In this document: positions 18,334 through 25,204 of the stretch, piece by piece
Numbering within the stretch: position 1 is the stretch's first letter
Layout: the number at the start of each line of letters is the position of its first letter
NCBI RefSeq assembly: GCF_035994945.1
Contig: NZ_CP108678.1
Span: 1-64,000 of the forward strand
Length of the DNA stretch: 64,000 nt
From: Streptomyces sp. NBC_01216
Lineage (GTDB): Bacteria > Actinomycetota > Actinomycetes > Streptomycetales > Streptomycetaceae
Direction of reading: 5' to 3'
Translations under genes and position numbers: made by a program
The notes under the pieces: generated by a model
Databases searched by the model: none
What the model was told of the DNA's origin: nothing
The model's input: only the letters and a program-made list of their open reading frames with translations

Positions 18334-18457
18334 GGCCGACACCCACCTCTGACCGGCCGAGGACCGCGCCCACATCGACAACACAACAGCCCCCTCTGTG
18401 ATTGGCGGGGCTGCGAACCCAGCGCAGTGAGCCATGGGCCGCTGTGCCAGGAGAAGT

Positions 18458-20278
18458 GTGCCCACCACCGCTCTTTCCTCTGATTCACCGCTCGCCTCAC
18501 GCGAGCACCCCGCTTCCGCGGCGGCAGCGGGACCCGCCGCGGCGGTCTGTGGCATGCCCGTCCGGCGGCAGCGGGTAAAGGTGCCGATGCGACTGGTCAC
18601 CTCGCCCTTCTACGCAGACATCGCGCTGGCGGTGTACGTGAAGGTGAAGGCGCTCGGCATGCGCGAGGAGGGCTGCCAGGCGAAGTCCGCGACGATCGCC
18701 TCGTACCTGCGCCTCTCGAAGGCCTCCGTGGAGAGAGGACTCGCGCAGTTGTCGCGGCCCGCTCCGGACCAGGTGGTGGAGCTGCTCTCCCAGCGGCGCA
18801 CGCTGCGCGGCGGTCAAGGGACCTCGGCGCTGCGCCGGACCAGGCCCATGTCGCGGGCGGAGACCTTCGTCTGGGTGCCGGTGGCGGCCGCGGAGGATCT
18901 CACGCCCCGCCAGCTGCGCGCGTACGCGGTCATCGCGTACGCGCAGGCGGTGGGCATCCAGCTGACCGAGGGGGAGCTCGCCGGCTCCCTGTTCCACCAC
19001 TCCGGCAAGAAGGCCGGCCAGCAGCTGACGGCGACGGCGGCCGGCCAGGTGGTCGACGAGCTCGAGGCTGCCCGGTGGCTGACGGTTCGGCGCCGCGCCG
19101 GAGCCCGCGGGCGCCACCTGTTCACCGCTCACGACATCGCTCCAGCCGCCACGCCGGAGGAAGAAGAGGGCTCCGCCCCGGCTGACCCGGCCTCCGGCAG
19201 CGACGCGGAACAGACCCGGCGGAGGCACGCAGGCGTCCTTCCGGCCGAGGCGGGCAGTCCTCTGGTTGGTGAGGGTTCGGGTCCGCTGGCAGATGAGGGA
19301 TCCCTCGCGAATAAGGAAACACCTAGGACTGACCGACCGGAGGACGCGGGTGCGCTTGACTCATCCGCCGTAGGCGAGACTCAGGTAGTAGAGGGCGCCA
19401 TGCCTGTGGAAAACCCGCGGGTCCCCGAGCCTCGGAAGCGGGCTTCTGCGGTTCTCGCGCTGCGCGCGGATGCACACAACCAGCCCGACATCCCCCAGCA
19501 GACGACCGGCCCGTCAACGGATTCCCGGCGGCCGTACAGCGGCCCGCAGCTGACGCTGAGCCCGGAGATCCACGCCGTGCTGGAGCCGGTCCACTGGCTG
19601 CTGAAGCGGGTCGACAACGCGTTCGTCGCGCGGAAGATCGCCCGGGAAGTCGGCCGGCAGCTGCGCGAAGGGATGGCCGCGGAGCGGATCAGCCACCGCC
19701 TCGCCATCCGCGCGGCCCGAACGATGACCTCGGACATCCGCGATCCGGGCCGGTGGCTGCTCGGCGTGGCTCTGCCCCGCTGGGGCTGCGGACACGCGGA
19801 CTGCGAGAGCGGCGTCATGTGGTCGACCGGGCGGCGCTGTGACGTGTGCGCGGAAGTCGTCGCCGACCGGGCCGCGGCACGCCAGCGCAGTCAGCGCCTG
19901 GCGGAGGGCCTGTGTCCTGAGCACGGCACCCGGCCCGGGCCTGCCGGATCCTGCACGGACTGCGTCCTGGACGAGGCCATCCGTCGCCCTGTCCCGGCCC
20001 CCCGGTCCCAGCCGGCGGGACCACCGCGCGGCACGTGCACCGGGTGCGGTGCCCGGATCTTCCTGACCGGCCAGGCCCTGGTCGACGGCTCTTGTCTGCT
20101 CTGCCGCTCTGAGGTGTCCGGGCTGCCGCAGGACACGGCCCACGCCTCCTGCCCGGACGCAGAACCCGTGACGTGTATCGGCGGTGCGGACGGTGCGGCG
20201 TGCGATCGCCCCGCGCTCCCGGCCCGCAGCGTCTGCGTCCGCCATCGGATCGTGGAGATCGCTGCCGCGGCTGTCTGA
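18458..20278 (+). CDS. Putative plasmid replication initiator (HTH plus zinc-finger)
   Basis: This protein of about 606 residues has a winged-helix-like N-terminal domain (about residues 35-220; AKSATIASYLRLSKASVERG is a helix-turn-helix), a long acidic Pro/Glu/Ala-rich linker, a second helical domain (about 380-440) and a Cys-rich C-terminal half with CX2C-type pairs (CGHADC, CDVC, CTDC, CTGC, CLLC). The GTG at 18458 is chosen for AGGAG upstream; an in-frame ATG at 18434 has no ribosome binding site. Dense iterons on both sides strongly suggest that this is the Rep of the element. Streptomyces linear-plasmid Reps are diverse, so I cannot name a family. Confidence 0.6.
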   Translation: MPTTALSSDSPLASREHPASAAAAGPAAAVCGMPVRRQRVKVPMRLVTSPFYADIALAVYVKVKALGMREEGCQAKSATIASYLRLSKASVERGLAQLSRPAPDQVVELLSQRRTLRGGQGTSALRRTRPMSRAETFVWVPVAAAEDLTPRQLRAYAVIAYAQAVGIQLTEGELAGSLFHHSGKKAGQQLTATAAGQVVDELEAARWLTVRRRAGARGRHLFTAHDIAPAATPEEEEGSAPADPASGSDAEQTRRRHAGVLPAEAGSPLVGEGSGPLADEGSLANKETPRTDRPEDAGALDSSAVGETQVVEGAMPVENPRVPEPRKRASAVLALRADAHNQPDIPQQTTGPSTDSRRPYSGPQLTLSPEIHAVLEPVHWLLKRVDNAFVARKIAREVGRQLREGMAAERISHRLAIRAARTMTSDIRDPGRWLLGVALPRWGCGHADCESGVMWSTGRRCDVCAEVVADRAAARQRSQRLAEGLCPEHGTRPGPAGSCTDCVLDEAIRRPVPAPRSQPAGPPRGTCTGCGARIFLTGQALVDGSCLLCRSEVSGLPQDTAHASCPDAEPVTCIGGADGAACDRPALPARSVCVRHRIVEIAAAAV

Positions 20279-20329
20279 CCACCACGCCCCTCCGGGCCCG
20301 GCCCTGATCCTGGCCGGGGCCGGCGCGCC

Positions 20330-20620
20330 AGGTGCGGTGCTGGTGGTGGTGGTGCGGGCACTTCGTCCGCCGTCGGACGCAAGCTCCGCACCACCGCACC
20401 ACGGGTGCGGTGGTGCGCGTCGGGGGGTGCGGTGCGCCAGGTGCGGGTGGTCGCGGTCTCCGCCTCGACCGCACCGCACCACCGCACCGGGGGAGGTGGT
20501 GCGGTGGTGCGGTGCGCGGTGCGGTCGAGGCCGGTGCGGATGGTGCGGGTGGTGCGGGTGCGCTCCGCAGAGCCGACCGCACCCGCACCGCACCGGCCGC
20601 ACCGCTCCTAGTGCGCTGCG
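20330..20620. repeat. GGTGCG-rich hexamer block 1 with large inverted repeat
   Basis: Repeated GGTGCGG/CCGCACC units fill this block. Around 20468-20526 the units form a long imperfect hairpin in which GACCGCACCGCACCACCGC can pair with a GGTGGTGCGG-rich arm ending in GGTC. The sequence GTGCGGTCGAGGCCGG recurs in block 2. Confidence 0.7.
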
Positions 20621-20994
20621 CTTGGCGCGGCCGCCCGCCGCCCTGTCGACAGCCGCGTGCGCGGCCGCACTCACCGGCCCGGCTCCGCCTCGGCGACTGC
20701 GGAACGTAGCGGCCACCACCCTTTGTCGAGGAGGGGTGCCGGCTGGTCACCCCCTTGTCCGGCTTCGCGCAGCCCCCTTGTCCAGCTCGACCGCCGTCGG
20801 GGGGCACCCCCTTGTCCAGGGCCCGGGATCCACCCTCACCCCCTTGTCCAGTATCTGGCTGCCCCCCTTGTCCAGGTCAGCCCCGCCGCGTTTCTCCTGG
20901 ACAGATCAGCTCCCGGCCGCCTTGCCGCGAGCCCGGCCTCGCCCGGTGCCCTCGGCCGCGAAGGCACCGGGCTGGAGCCGGAAGCCGCTCGCCA

Positions 20995-21012
20995 GGGGAG
21001 AGATAACTCCCC
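20995..21012. promoter_or_regulatory. Palindromic box GGGGAGAGATAACTCCCC
   Basis: A single copy of the same palindrome class found at 8968-9260 and 12649-12877, here inside the origin-like region between the two iteron sub-groups. Confidence 0.55.
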
Positions 21013-21074
21013 TCCGGTCACCCTCTGCGTCCACGATGCCGTCCTTGCCCGGGCCGCCTCGGGCCCGGCAAGGG

Positions 21075-21290
21075 GTGGTGCGGTCGCCGTTCCGCACCAC
21101 CGCACCACCGCACCACACCCCAGCACGACGGCCCGGGTGCGGGTGGTGCGGAACGGCGACCGCACCACCCGCACCACCGCACCGCATCAGCGCACCGCAC
21201 CCCGGTGGTGCGGTGCGGTCGAGGCCGGCGGTGAGGTGCGGCCTCCTTGTCCGCGCACCGCACCGCACCGCACCCCCTTGTCCACGCACC
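21075..21290. repeat. GGTGCG-rich hexamer block 2
   Basis: A second block of CCGCACC/GGTGCGG repeats, including a repeated GGTGCGGTCGAGGCCGG also present near 20518. The two blocks bracket five of the iterons, which suggests duplication or a structured origin. Confidence 0.65.
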
Positions 21291-21423
21291 CCTTGTCCAG
21301 CCGCACCTCATTGGCATTTCCCCTGGACCGCACCGGCCGCAGAAGTCGATCAGGCCGCGGACAAGGGGGGTGCGAAGAGCGTGAGCGACATCAGCCAGAT
21401 GACGCGAAAGGACGGGCACGGAC

Positions 21424-22356
21424 GTGGCCACCAAGAACCGCACCGCCTCTGCCACCGCTCTCCCCGGGTCCGGGTACGGCGCCCTGGAGCGCATGAACCG
21501 GGACTGGGAAGTCCTGAACAGCGACCCTCGCGCCGCCGACCGGATCACCCTCTGGGCCGAGGAGGACATCGAGCTCGCCGGCGTCCGTACCCCCCAGGAC
21601 GTCATCGAGCGGCTGATCGCGTTGTTCCGGCGCGGCGACTGGGCGGGGCACAACGGGGCCATGACCGTGCTGCTCCGGCGAGCTGCAGGTGACGGCTTCG
21701 ACAGCGAGCTCGCCTGGAAGCTCGCTGTCCGGGTCCTGCTTCCGAAGGCGCTCTTGATGGCCAAGACGCAGCTTCGCCCGGGCCTCGAGTGGGAGGTCAT
21801 CCTCAGCACCGTCCTGAGCGCGCTGTTCGAGGTCGTCCGGACGTACCCACTGGCGCGGCGGCCTCACGCGATCTTCGCGAACGTCGCCATGGACACGCTG
21901 ACGCTGGCGCAGAGCACCCTGGCCGCCGACTTCGACGACCGTCGCGAGCTCCGCAGGATCGCTCGCTCTCTCGCTCCTCTGGCCGGCGACCCGCAGGTTC
22001 CCCTGCTCGGCACGGAAGGCGCGGACCCCTCGCTCCAGATCGAGCTCGTTGATCTCCTGGCCCACGCCGCCGAGCTCGAGCTCGTGAGCCGCGACGAACC
22101 GGAGCTGAACGAAGGCGAGGCTCGGACCGAGCTACTCGCCCTCGTGAGGTGGGCGGTCGACATCCGGGCGCTGAAGGTCTCCGACGCCCAGCGGATCACC
22201 GAGTACTACCTCAGCTCCTCGCTCGACCCGGACCAGGAGTTCCGCACCACCCGAGCCATGGGTGCCGAGGGCAACCGGATTCGGCAGCGGGCCTCCCGGG
22301 CGGTCCGGCCCCTGCGCGACTCCGATTTGACCGGCTACTACCTCGCCTCCGTCTGA
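21424..22356 (+). CDS. Divergent sigma-like protein heading the conjugation block
   Basis: This 310-residue protein starts at a GTG with AAAGGACGG upstream. Residues about 95-165 read like sigma-70 region 2 (helical, with EWEVILSTVLSALFEVVRTY and RPHAIFANVAMDTLTLAQST). Residues about 255-300 read like a region-4 helix-turn-helix (LKVSDAQRITEYYLSS, then GAEGNRIRQRASRAVRPLRD). Sequence match to ordinary sigma factors is low, so this is a structural resemblance. It directly precedes the T4SS operon and the GTCACA-N19-CTCTAT element B, so it could be the factor that recognises these elements. An unrelated helical DNA-binding protein is the alternative. Confidence 0.45.
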   Translation: MATKNRTASATALPGSGYGALERMNRDWEVLNSDPRAADRITLWAEEDIELAGVRTPQDVIERLIALFRRGDWAGHNGAMTVLLRRAAGDGFDSELAWKLAVRVLLPKALLMAKTQLRPGLEWEVILSTVLSALFEVVRTYPLARRPHAIFANVAMDTLTLAQSTLAADFDDRRELRRIARSLAPLAGDPQVPLLGTEGADPSLQIELVDLLAHAAELELVSRDEPELNEGEARTELLALVRWAVDIRALKVSDAQRITEYYLSSSLDPDQEFRTTRAMGAEGNRIRQRASRAVRPLRDSDLTGYYLASV

Positions 22357-22373
22357 AGTTCTCGGCCGCGGCC

Positions 22374-22404
22374 GTCACACCGCGGCCCCGATCGGCACCT
22401 CTAT
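22374..22404 (+). promoter_or_regulatory. GTCACA-N19-CTCTAT element B (T4SS operon)
   Basis: GTCACA at 22374-22379 and CTCTAT at 22399-22404. The second box is the loop of a perfect 6-bp hairpin (ATCGGC 22391-22396 / GCCGAT 22406-22411). It lies 63 bases before the first gene of the main conjugation operon. Confidence 0.65.
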
Positions 22405-22466
22405 TGCCGATCCGCATCCACGACCTCTTCCCGCCCAGCCCCATCACCGAGACCGGGAGTACCACT

Positions 22467-22748
22467 GTGTCCACTTCCCTCGCCGGCCCGCACGGACCCT
22501 CCGACTCTCTCCTCGACGAGGACGAGACCCGCGTCGCCCAAGCCCGCCGCCAACTGACCGAGCTGGGCACCGCGCTCGTCCTTGCCCCCCTCGACCGCGG
22601 CGTCCACCAGGCGCTGCGCCACTTCATGGAGCGCGACTCCGAGCCCGCCCTGCAGTCCTGGGAGTCGATGCTCCAGCGCACCCCCGACGAACTGCGCGAG
22701 CGGATCCGTGCCGTCATCACCGCCCAGGCCGAGCGGAGGGCGTCGTGA
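22467..22748 (+). CDS. Small acidic protein, first gene of the T4SS operon
   Basis: This 93-residue helical protein starts at a GTG with GGGAG upstream. It is rich in Glu/Arg/Leu and probably soluble. Its TGA overlaps the GTG of the TcpC-like gene (GTGA), so it is tightly coupled to the conjugation genes. I do not recognise a family. A cytoplasmic accessory or regulatory subunit of the transfer machine is likely from context. Confidence 0.6.
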   Translation: MSTSLAGPHGPSDSLLDEDETRVAQARRQLTELGTALVLAPLDRGVHQALRHFMERDSEPALQSWESMLQRTPDELRERIRAVITAQAERRAS

Positions 22749-23869
22749 AGTTCCGTCGCCGCCGCTCGGCGGCCGAGGATGAGGCGTGGGACGACGTCCC
22801 TGCGGCGCAGCCGGAGCCGGACGCCATCGACAGCGAAGACGAGACCGGCTGGCAGACAAGCACCGCCGGCCTGTCCGGCGCCGCTCGGCTCGCCCGCATC
22901 GGCGCCTGGGTCGTGATCGCCGCCGGCCCGCTGCTGGGGGTCGCGGCGCTGCTCGGCACCTCCGCTCCCGCCCAGAGCGCGCCCGCCGCAGCACCGGCCG
23001 CGCAGTCGGTCGCCGACACCGGGCCCAGCGGATTCGCGCAGCTGTACGTGGCGGCCTACATCGAAGCCGGACAGGGCACCGAAAACTCGCTCAGCCCCTA
23101 CTTCGCCGGGTCGATCACGCTGACCAACCAGCCGGGGACCCGCAGCACCACACGCACCGTCGCGGTCGCCAGCCGCGAGGTGCAGCCGGGCTACTGGACG
23201 GTGACCGTCGCGGCCCGGGTGGCGCAGAAGGACGCCAAGGGTGCCTGGAGCGACGCGGGCCTGCAGTACTACCAGGTCCCCGTCCAGGTGCTGGGTCCCC
23301 TGTCCGCGGGCGGGAGCAAGAAGTCCGACGACGCGGCGGCGGGCTACGCGGCCACGGCCCTGCCGGCCCAGGTCGCCGCACCGGGCGCGCTGAAGCCCAG
23401 CGGGCTCGGCTACGGCACCGACCGTGGCAGCAACCCCGCCGACCCCGCGACGCAGACGATCGCCGGATTCCTCAGCGCGTACCTCGCCGGCAAGGGCGAG
23501 CTCGACCGGTATACCTCCCCCGGCGTCACCCTGCGGGCCATCGCTCCGGCGCCGTACGCCGGCGTCGAGATCACCGGCGTCGCCGATGACTCGGGCAACG
23601 CCAGCAGCACGACGGTCCCCACCGACGGCGCCGTCCGCCTGGCCCTGGCCACGGTCAACGCCAAGGACGCCTCCGGCGCGACGTACCCGCTGACCTACGC
23701 GCTGACGCTGCGCTCGCGCGGCGGCCGCTGGGAGGTCGCCTCCCTGGGATCCGCCCCGGTGCTCCAGCGCGGGGGCACGCCAGAGCTGGTCTCCCCCTCC
23801 CCCAACTCCGGCGGCACGGACGACACGGGGGCCAGCTCCTCGCCGTCGCCGTCGCCGTCGAGCTCCTAA
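22745..23869 (+). CDS. TcpC/VirB8-like conjugation protein
   Basis: This 374-residue protein has a charged cytoplasmic N-terminus (residues 1-45), one transmembrane helix (about 50-72) and two NTF2-like domains (about 95-190 and 235-340), ending in a Ser/Pro-rich tail. This is the layout of TcpC of Gram-positive conjugative elements, a VirB8 relative that scaffolds the channel at the membrane. The two repeated beta-rich domains (GYWTVTVAARV and YALTLRSRGGRWEVASLG) support the call. It overlaps the upstream gene by GTGA. Confidence 0.7.
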   Translation: MKFRRRRSAAEDEAWDDVPAAQPEPDAIDSEDETGWQTSTAGLSGAARLARIGAWVVIAAGPLLGVAALLGTSAPAQSAPAAAPAAQSVADTGPSGFAQLYVAAYIEAGQGTENSLSPYFAGSITLTNQPGTRSTTRTVAVASREVQPGYWTVTVAARVAQKDAKGAWSDAGLQYYQVPVQVLGPLSAGGSKKSDDAAAGYAATALPAQVAAPGALKPSGLGYGTDRGSNPADPATQTIAGFLSAYLAGKGELDRYTSPGVTLRAIAPAPYAGVEITGVADDSGNASSTTVPTDGAVRLALATVNAKDASGATYPLTYALTLRSRGGRWEVASLGSAPVLQRGGTPELVSPSPNSGGTDDTGASSSPSPSPSSS

Positions 23870-23893
23870 CCCTGTGATCCAGAGAGAAGAACG

Positions 23894-24226
23894 ATGCACA
23901 CCACCACCGACCCGAACACCGTCCTGCTGGCCGGCGACATCCTCACCTGGGCCACGACCAAGACCAACCAGATAGGCACCCTGGTGAAGCTGGTCGCCGG
24001 CGTCCTGGTCGTCGTCGCCATCATCGGCGCCTACTGGCGCACCAAGTCCTGGGTGGCCACCGCCGTCGCGTTCCTGCTCGGCGCCCTCGTCCTGTGGGGC
24101 ATCGCCAACATGCCCAGCCTCCAGGGCAAGGTCGGCTCCGAGATCAACGACACCGGAGCCAAGGCCATCCACCTCGTGGTCCCGCCGGTGACCAAGCCGG
24201 CCGTCGGTGACGGGCCCGTGGTGTGA
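23894..24226 (+). CDS. Small two-helix membrane protein of the T4SS (VirB2-like layout)
   Basis: This 110-residue protein has two transmembrane helices (about residues 33-50 and 57-75) joined by a short basic loop (WRTKSW), with polar ends. This is the layout of VirB2/TrbC pilin-like and related small T4SS membrane proteins. GAGAGAAG precedes the ATG. The end overlaps the next gene by GTGA. In Gram-positive systems pilins are often absent, so a channel-associated role is more likely than a pilus. Confidence 0.55.
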   Translation: MHTTTDPNTVLLAGDILTWATTKTNQIGTLVKLVAGVLVVVAIIGAYWRTKSWVATAVAFLLGALVLWGIANMPSLQGKVGSEINDTGAKAIHLVVPPVTKPAVGDGPVV

Positions 24227-24813
24227 GCGCCGACGAAGAGCAGCTGATCGGGCACTCCTACACCCGGGCGCGCAAACACCCGCTGGTGATCGGCAAGCTC
24301 CCGGGCGCCGGACGGCTCCCCGGCGGCCCCTACACGATCACGCAGATCGTGACGATGGTCGCCACCTTCCTGCTCCTGATCATCACCAGGCAGCTGTGGG
24401 CTCACTTCGGCGTCATGAACGTCCTGGCGATGGTCATCCTGCCCTGGGGCACGGCCTGGGTCCTGCGCTACGCCCGCCTGGACGGACGCGATCCCGCCCG
24501 GGCACTGCGCAGCCTCCTGGTCTACGCGTCGACCCCGGCCGACGGCCGACTGGCGGGCTCGCCCCAGCACCGGAGCCGGCCGCGGCTGGCCGGCGCCACC
24601 TGCACCGTCCACGTGCGCACCGCCCCTCGGGCCGCTCCGGCCAAGCCGGTCCCGGCGGCCGTCTCCGCGGCCCGGAAGCCGGCGACCCGGCCGGCTCCCC
24701 GCCCGGCCCCCGCTGCACAGCCCGTTCCGGCCGCAGCCTCGTCGGCGGCCCGGACCCGCCAGCCGGCCAAGTCCGGCCTGCAGGCCCTTCTCGCCTCACT
24801 CGACGAGCGATGA
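24223..24813 (+). CDS. VirB3/TcpE-like membrane protein with Ala/Pro tail
   Basis: This 196-residue protein starts with a GTG inside the preceding stop. It has two adjacent hydrophobic helices (about residues 38-58 and 62-82), the usual VirB3/TcpE topology, followed by a long Ala/Pro/Arg-rich disordered tail. It sits two genes before VirB4, where VirB3-like proteins usually lie. It may help dock VirB4 at the membrane. The disordered cationic tail could contact DNA or the wall. Confidence 0.6.
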   Translation: MSADEEQLIGHSYTRARKHPLVIGKLPGAGRLPGGPYTITQIVTMVATFLLLIITRQLWAHFGVMNVLAMVILPWGTAWVLRYARLDGRDPARALRSLLVYASTPADGRLAGSPQHRSRPRLAGATCTVHVRTAPRAAPAKPVPAAVSAARKPATRPAPRPAPAAQPVPAAASSAARTRQPAKSGLQALLASLDER

Positions 24814-24839
24814 CTCCTACCACCGAAGGACTTACCCGC

Positions 24840-25118
24840 ATGAACACCACTGCCCCGGCCGTCGCCTGCGACCACGCGCGCAGGATCGCCCACATCGAGA
24901 CGCCGCTGATCACCGATCTGGTCGCCGCGATGTGGCACCTCGAAGCGGCCGCCGCGCGGGCCGGCAGCCCCGCACAGGAGGCCCGGGCCTGCCGCGGCCA
25001 GGTAAGCGAGGAGCTCTTCGCCTCCTGGATCACCGGCAACGCCGCGCGCGTCCGCGCCGCCCTGAACCGGATCACCGCTCCCTACGAGCCGCCGGTCGTC
25101 ATCCCCCCGGCTACCTGA
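24840..25118 (+). CDS. Small helical protein between the VirB3-like and VirB4 genes
   Basis: This 92-residue soluble, helical protein starts at 24840 (GAAGGA nine bases upstream). An ATG at 24810 that overlaps the previous stop is an in-frame alternative. It has a few Cys/His residues but no clear metal site. The operon position suggests a small transfer accessory factor. No family is recognised. Confidence 0.5.
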   Translation: MNTTAPAVACDHARRIAHIETPLITDLVAAMWHLEAAAARAGSPAQEARACRGQVSEELFASWITGNAARVRAALNRITAPYEPPVVIPPAT

Positions 25119-25204
25119 CCTCCCCTCCACTCGCCGCGCCGGCCCGGCCCCCGGAGCCGACCGGCGCGGCACCCCTCGTACTTCGCACCGAAAGCAGGAA
25201 TCCC

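Larger units (their letters stand above)
17366..18457. other. Gene-free region upstream of rep with iterons
   Basis: No gene is supported in this 1.1-kb stretch. It contains a terminator-like hairpin (17484-17514), two identical 15-bp direct repeats GGAGTTTGCCGCTCC (17750-17764 and 17790-17804), a 7-bp inverted repeat (GCGAGGT/ACCTCGC, 17810-17827), four CCCCTTGTCC-type iterons (17930, 18078, 18192 and inverted 18270) and the first GTCACA-N19-CTCTAT element (18303-18333). Confidence 0.6.
20715..21374. repeat. Right iteron group (consensus GCACCCCCTTGTCCAG)
   Basis: Copies lie at about 20717, 20748, 20771, 20805, 20837, 20861, 21243, 21270, 21287 and inverted at 21359-21374. The core CCCCCTTGTCC is nearly invariant and five copies continue with AG. 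Irregular but clustered spacing and location next to rep are typical of initiator-binding iterons. Confidence 0.75.
20279..21423. other. Gene-free replication-origin-like region
   Basis: This 1.1-kb region holds two blocks of dense GGTGCG/CCGCAC hexamer repeats (about 20330-20620 and 21075-21290), nine CCCCCTTGTCC iterons (20715-21374), one palindromic GGGGAGAGATAACTCCCC box (20995-21012) and no credible gene. Position directly after rep, with iterons and potential hairpins, makes it the best candidate for the origin. Confidence 0.65.
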
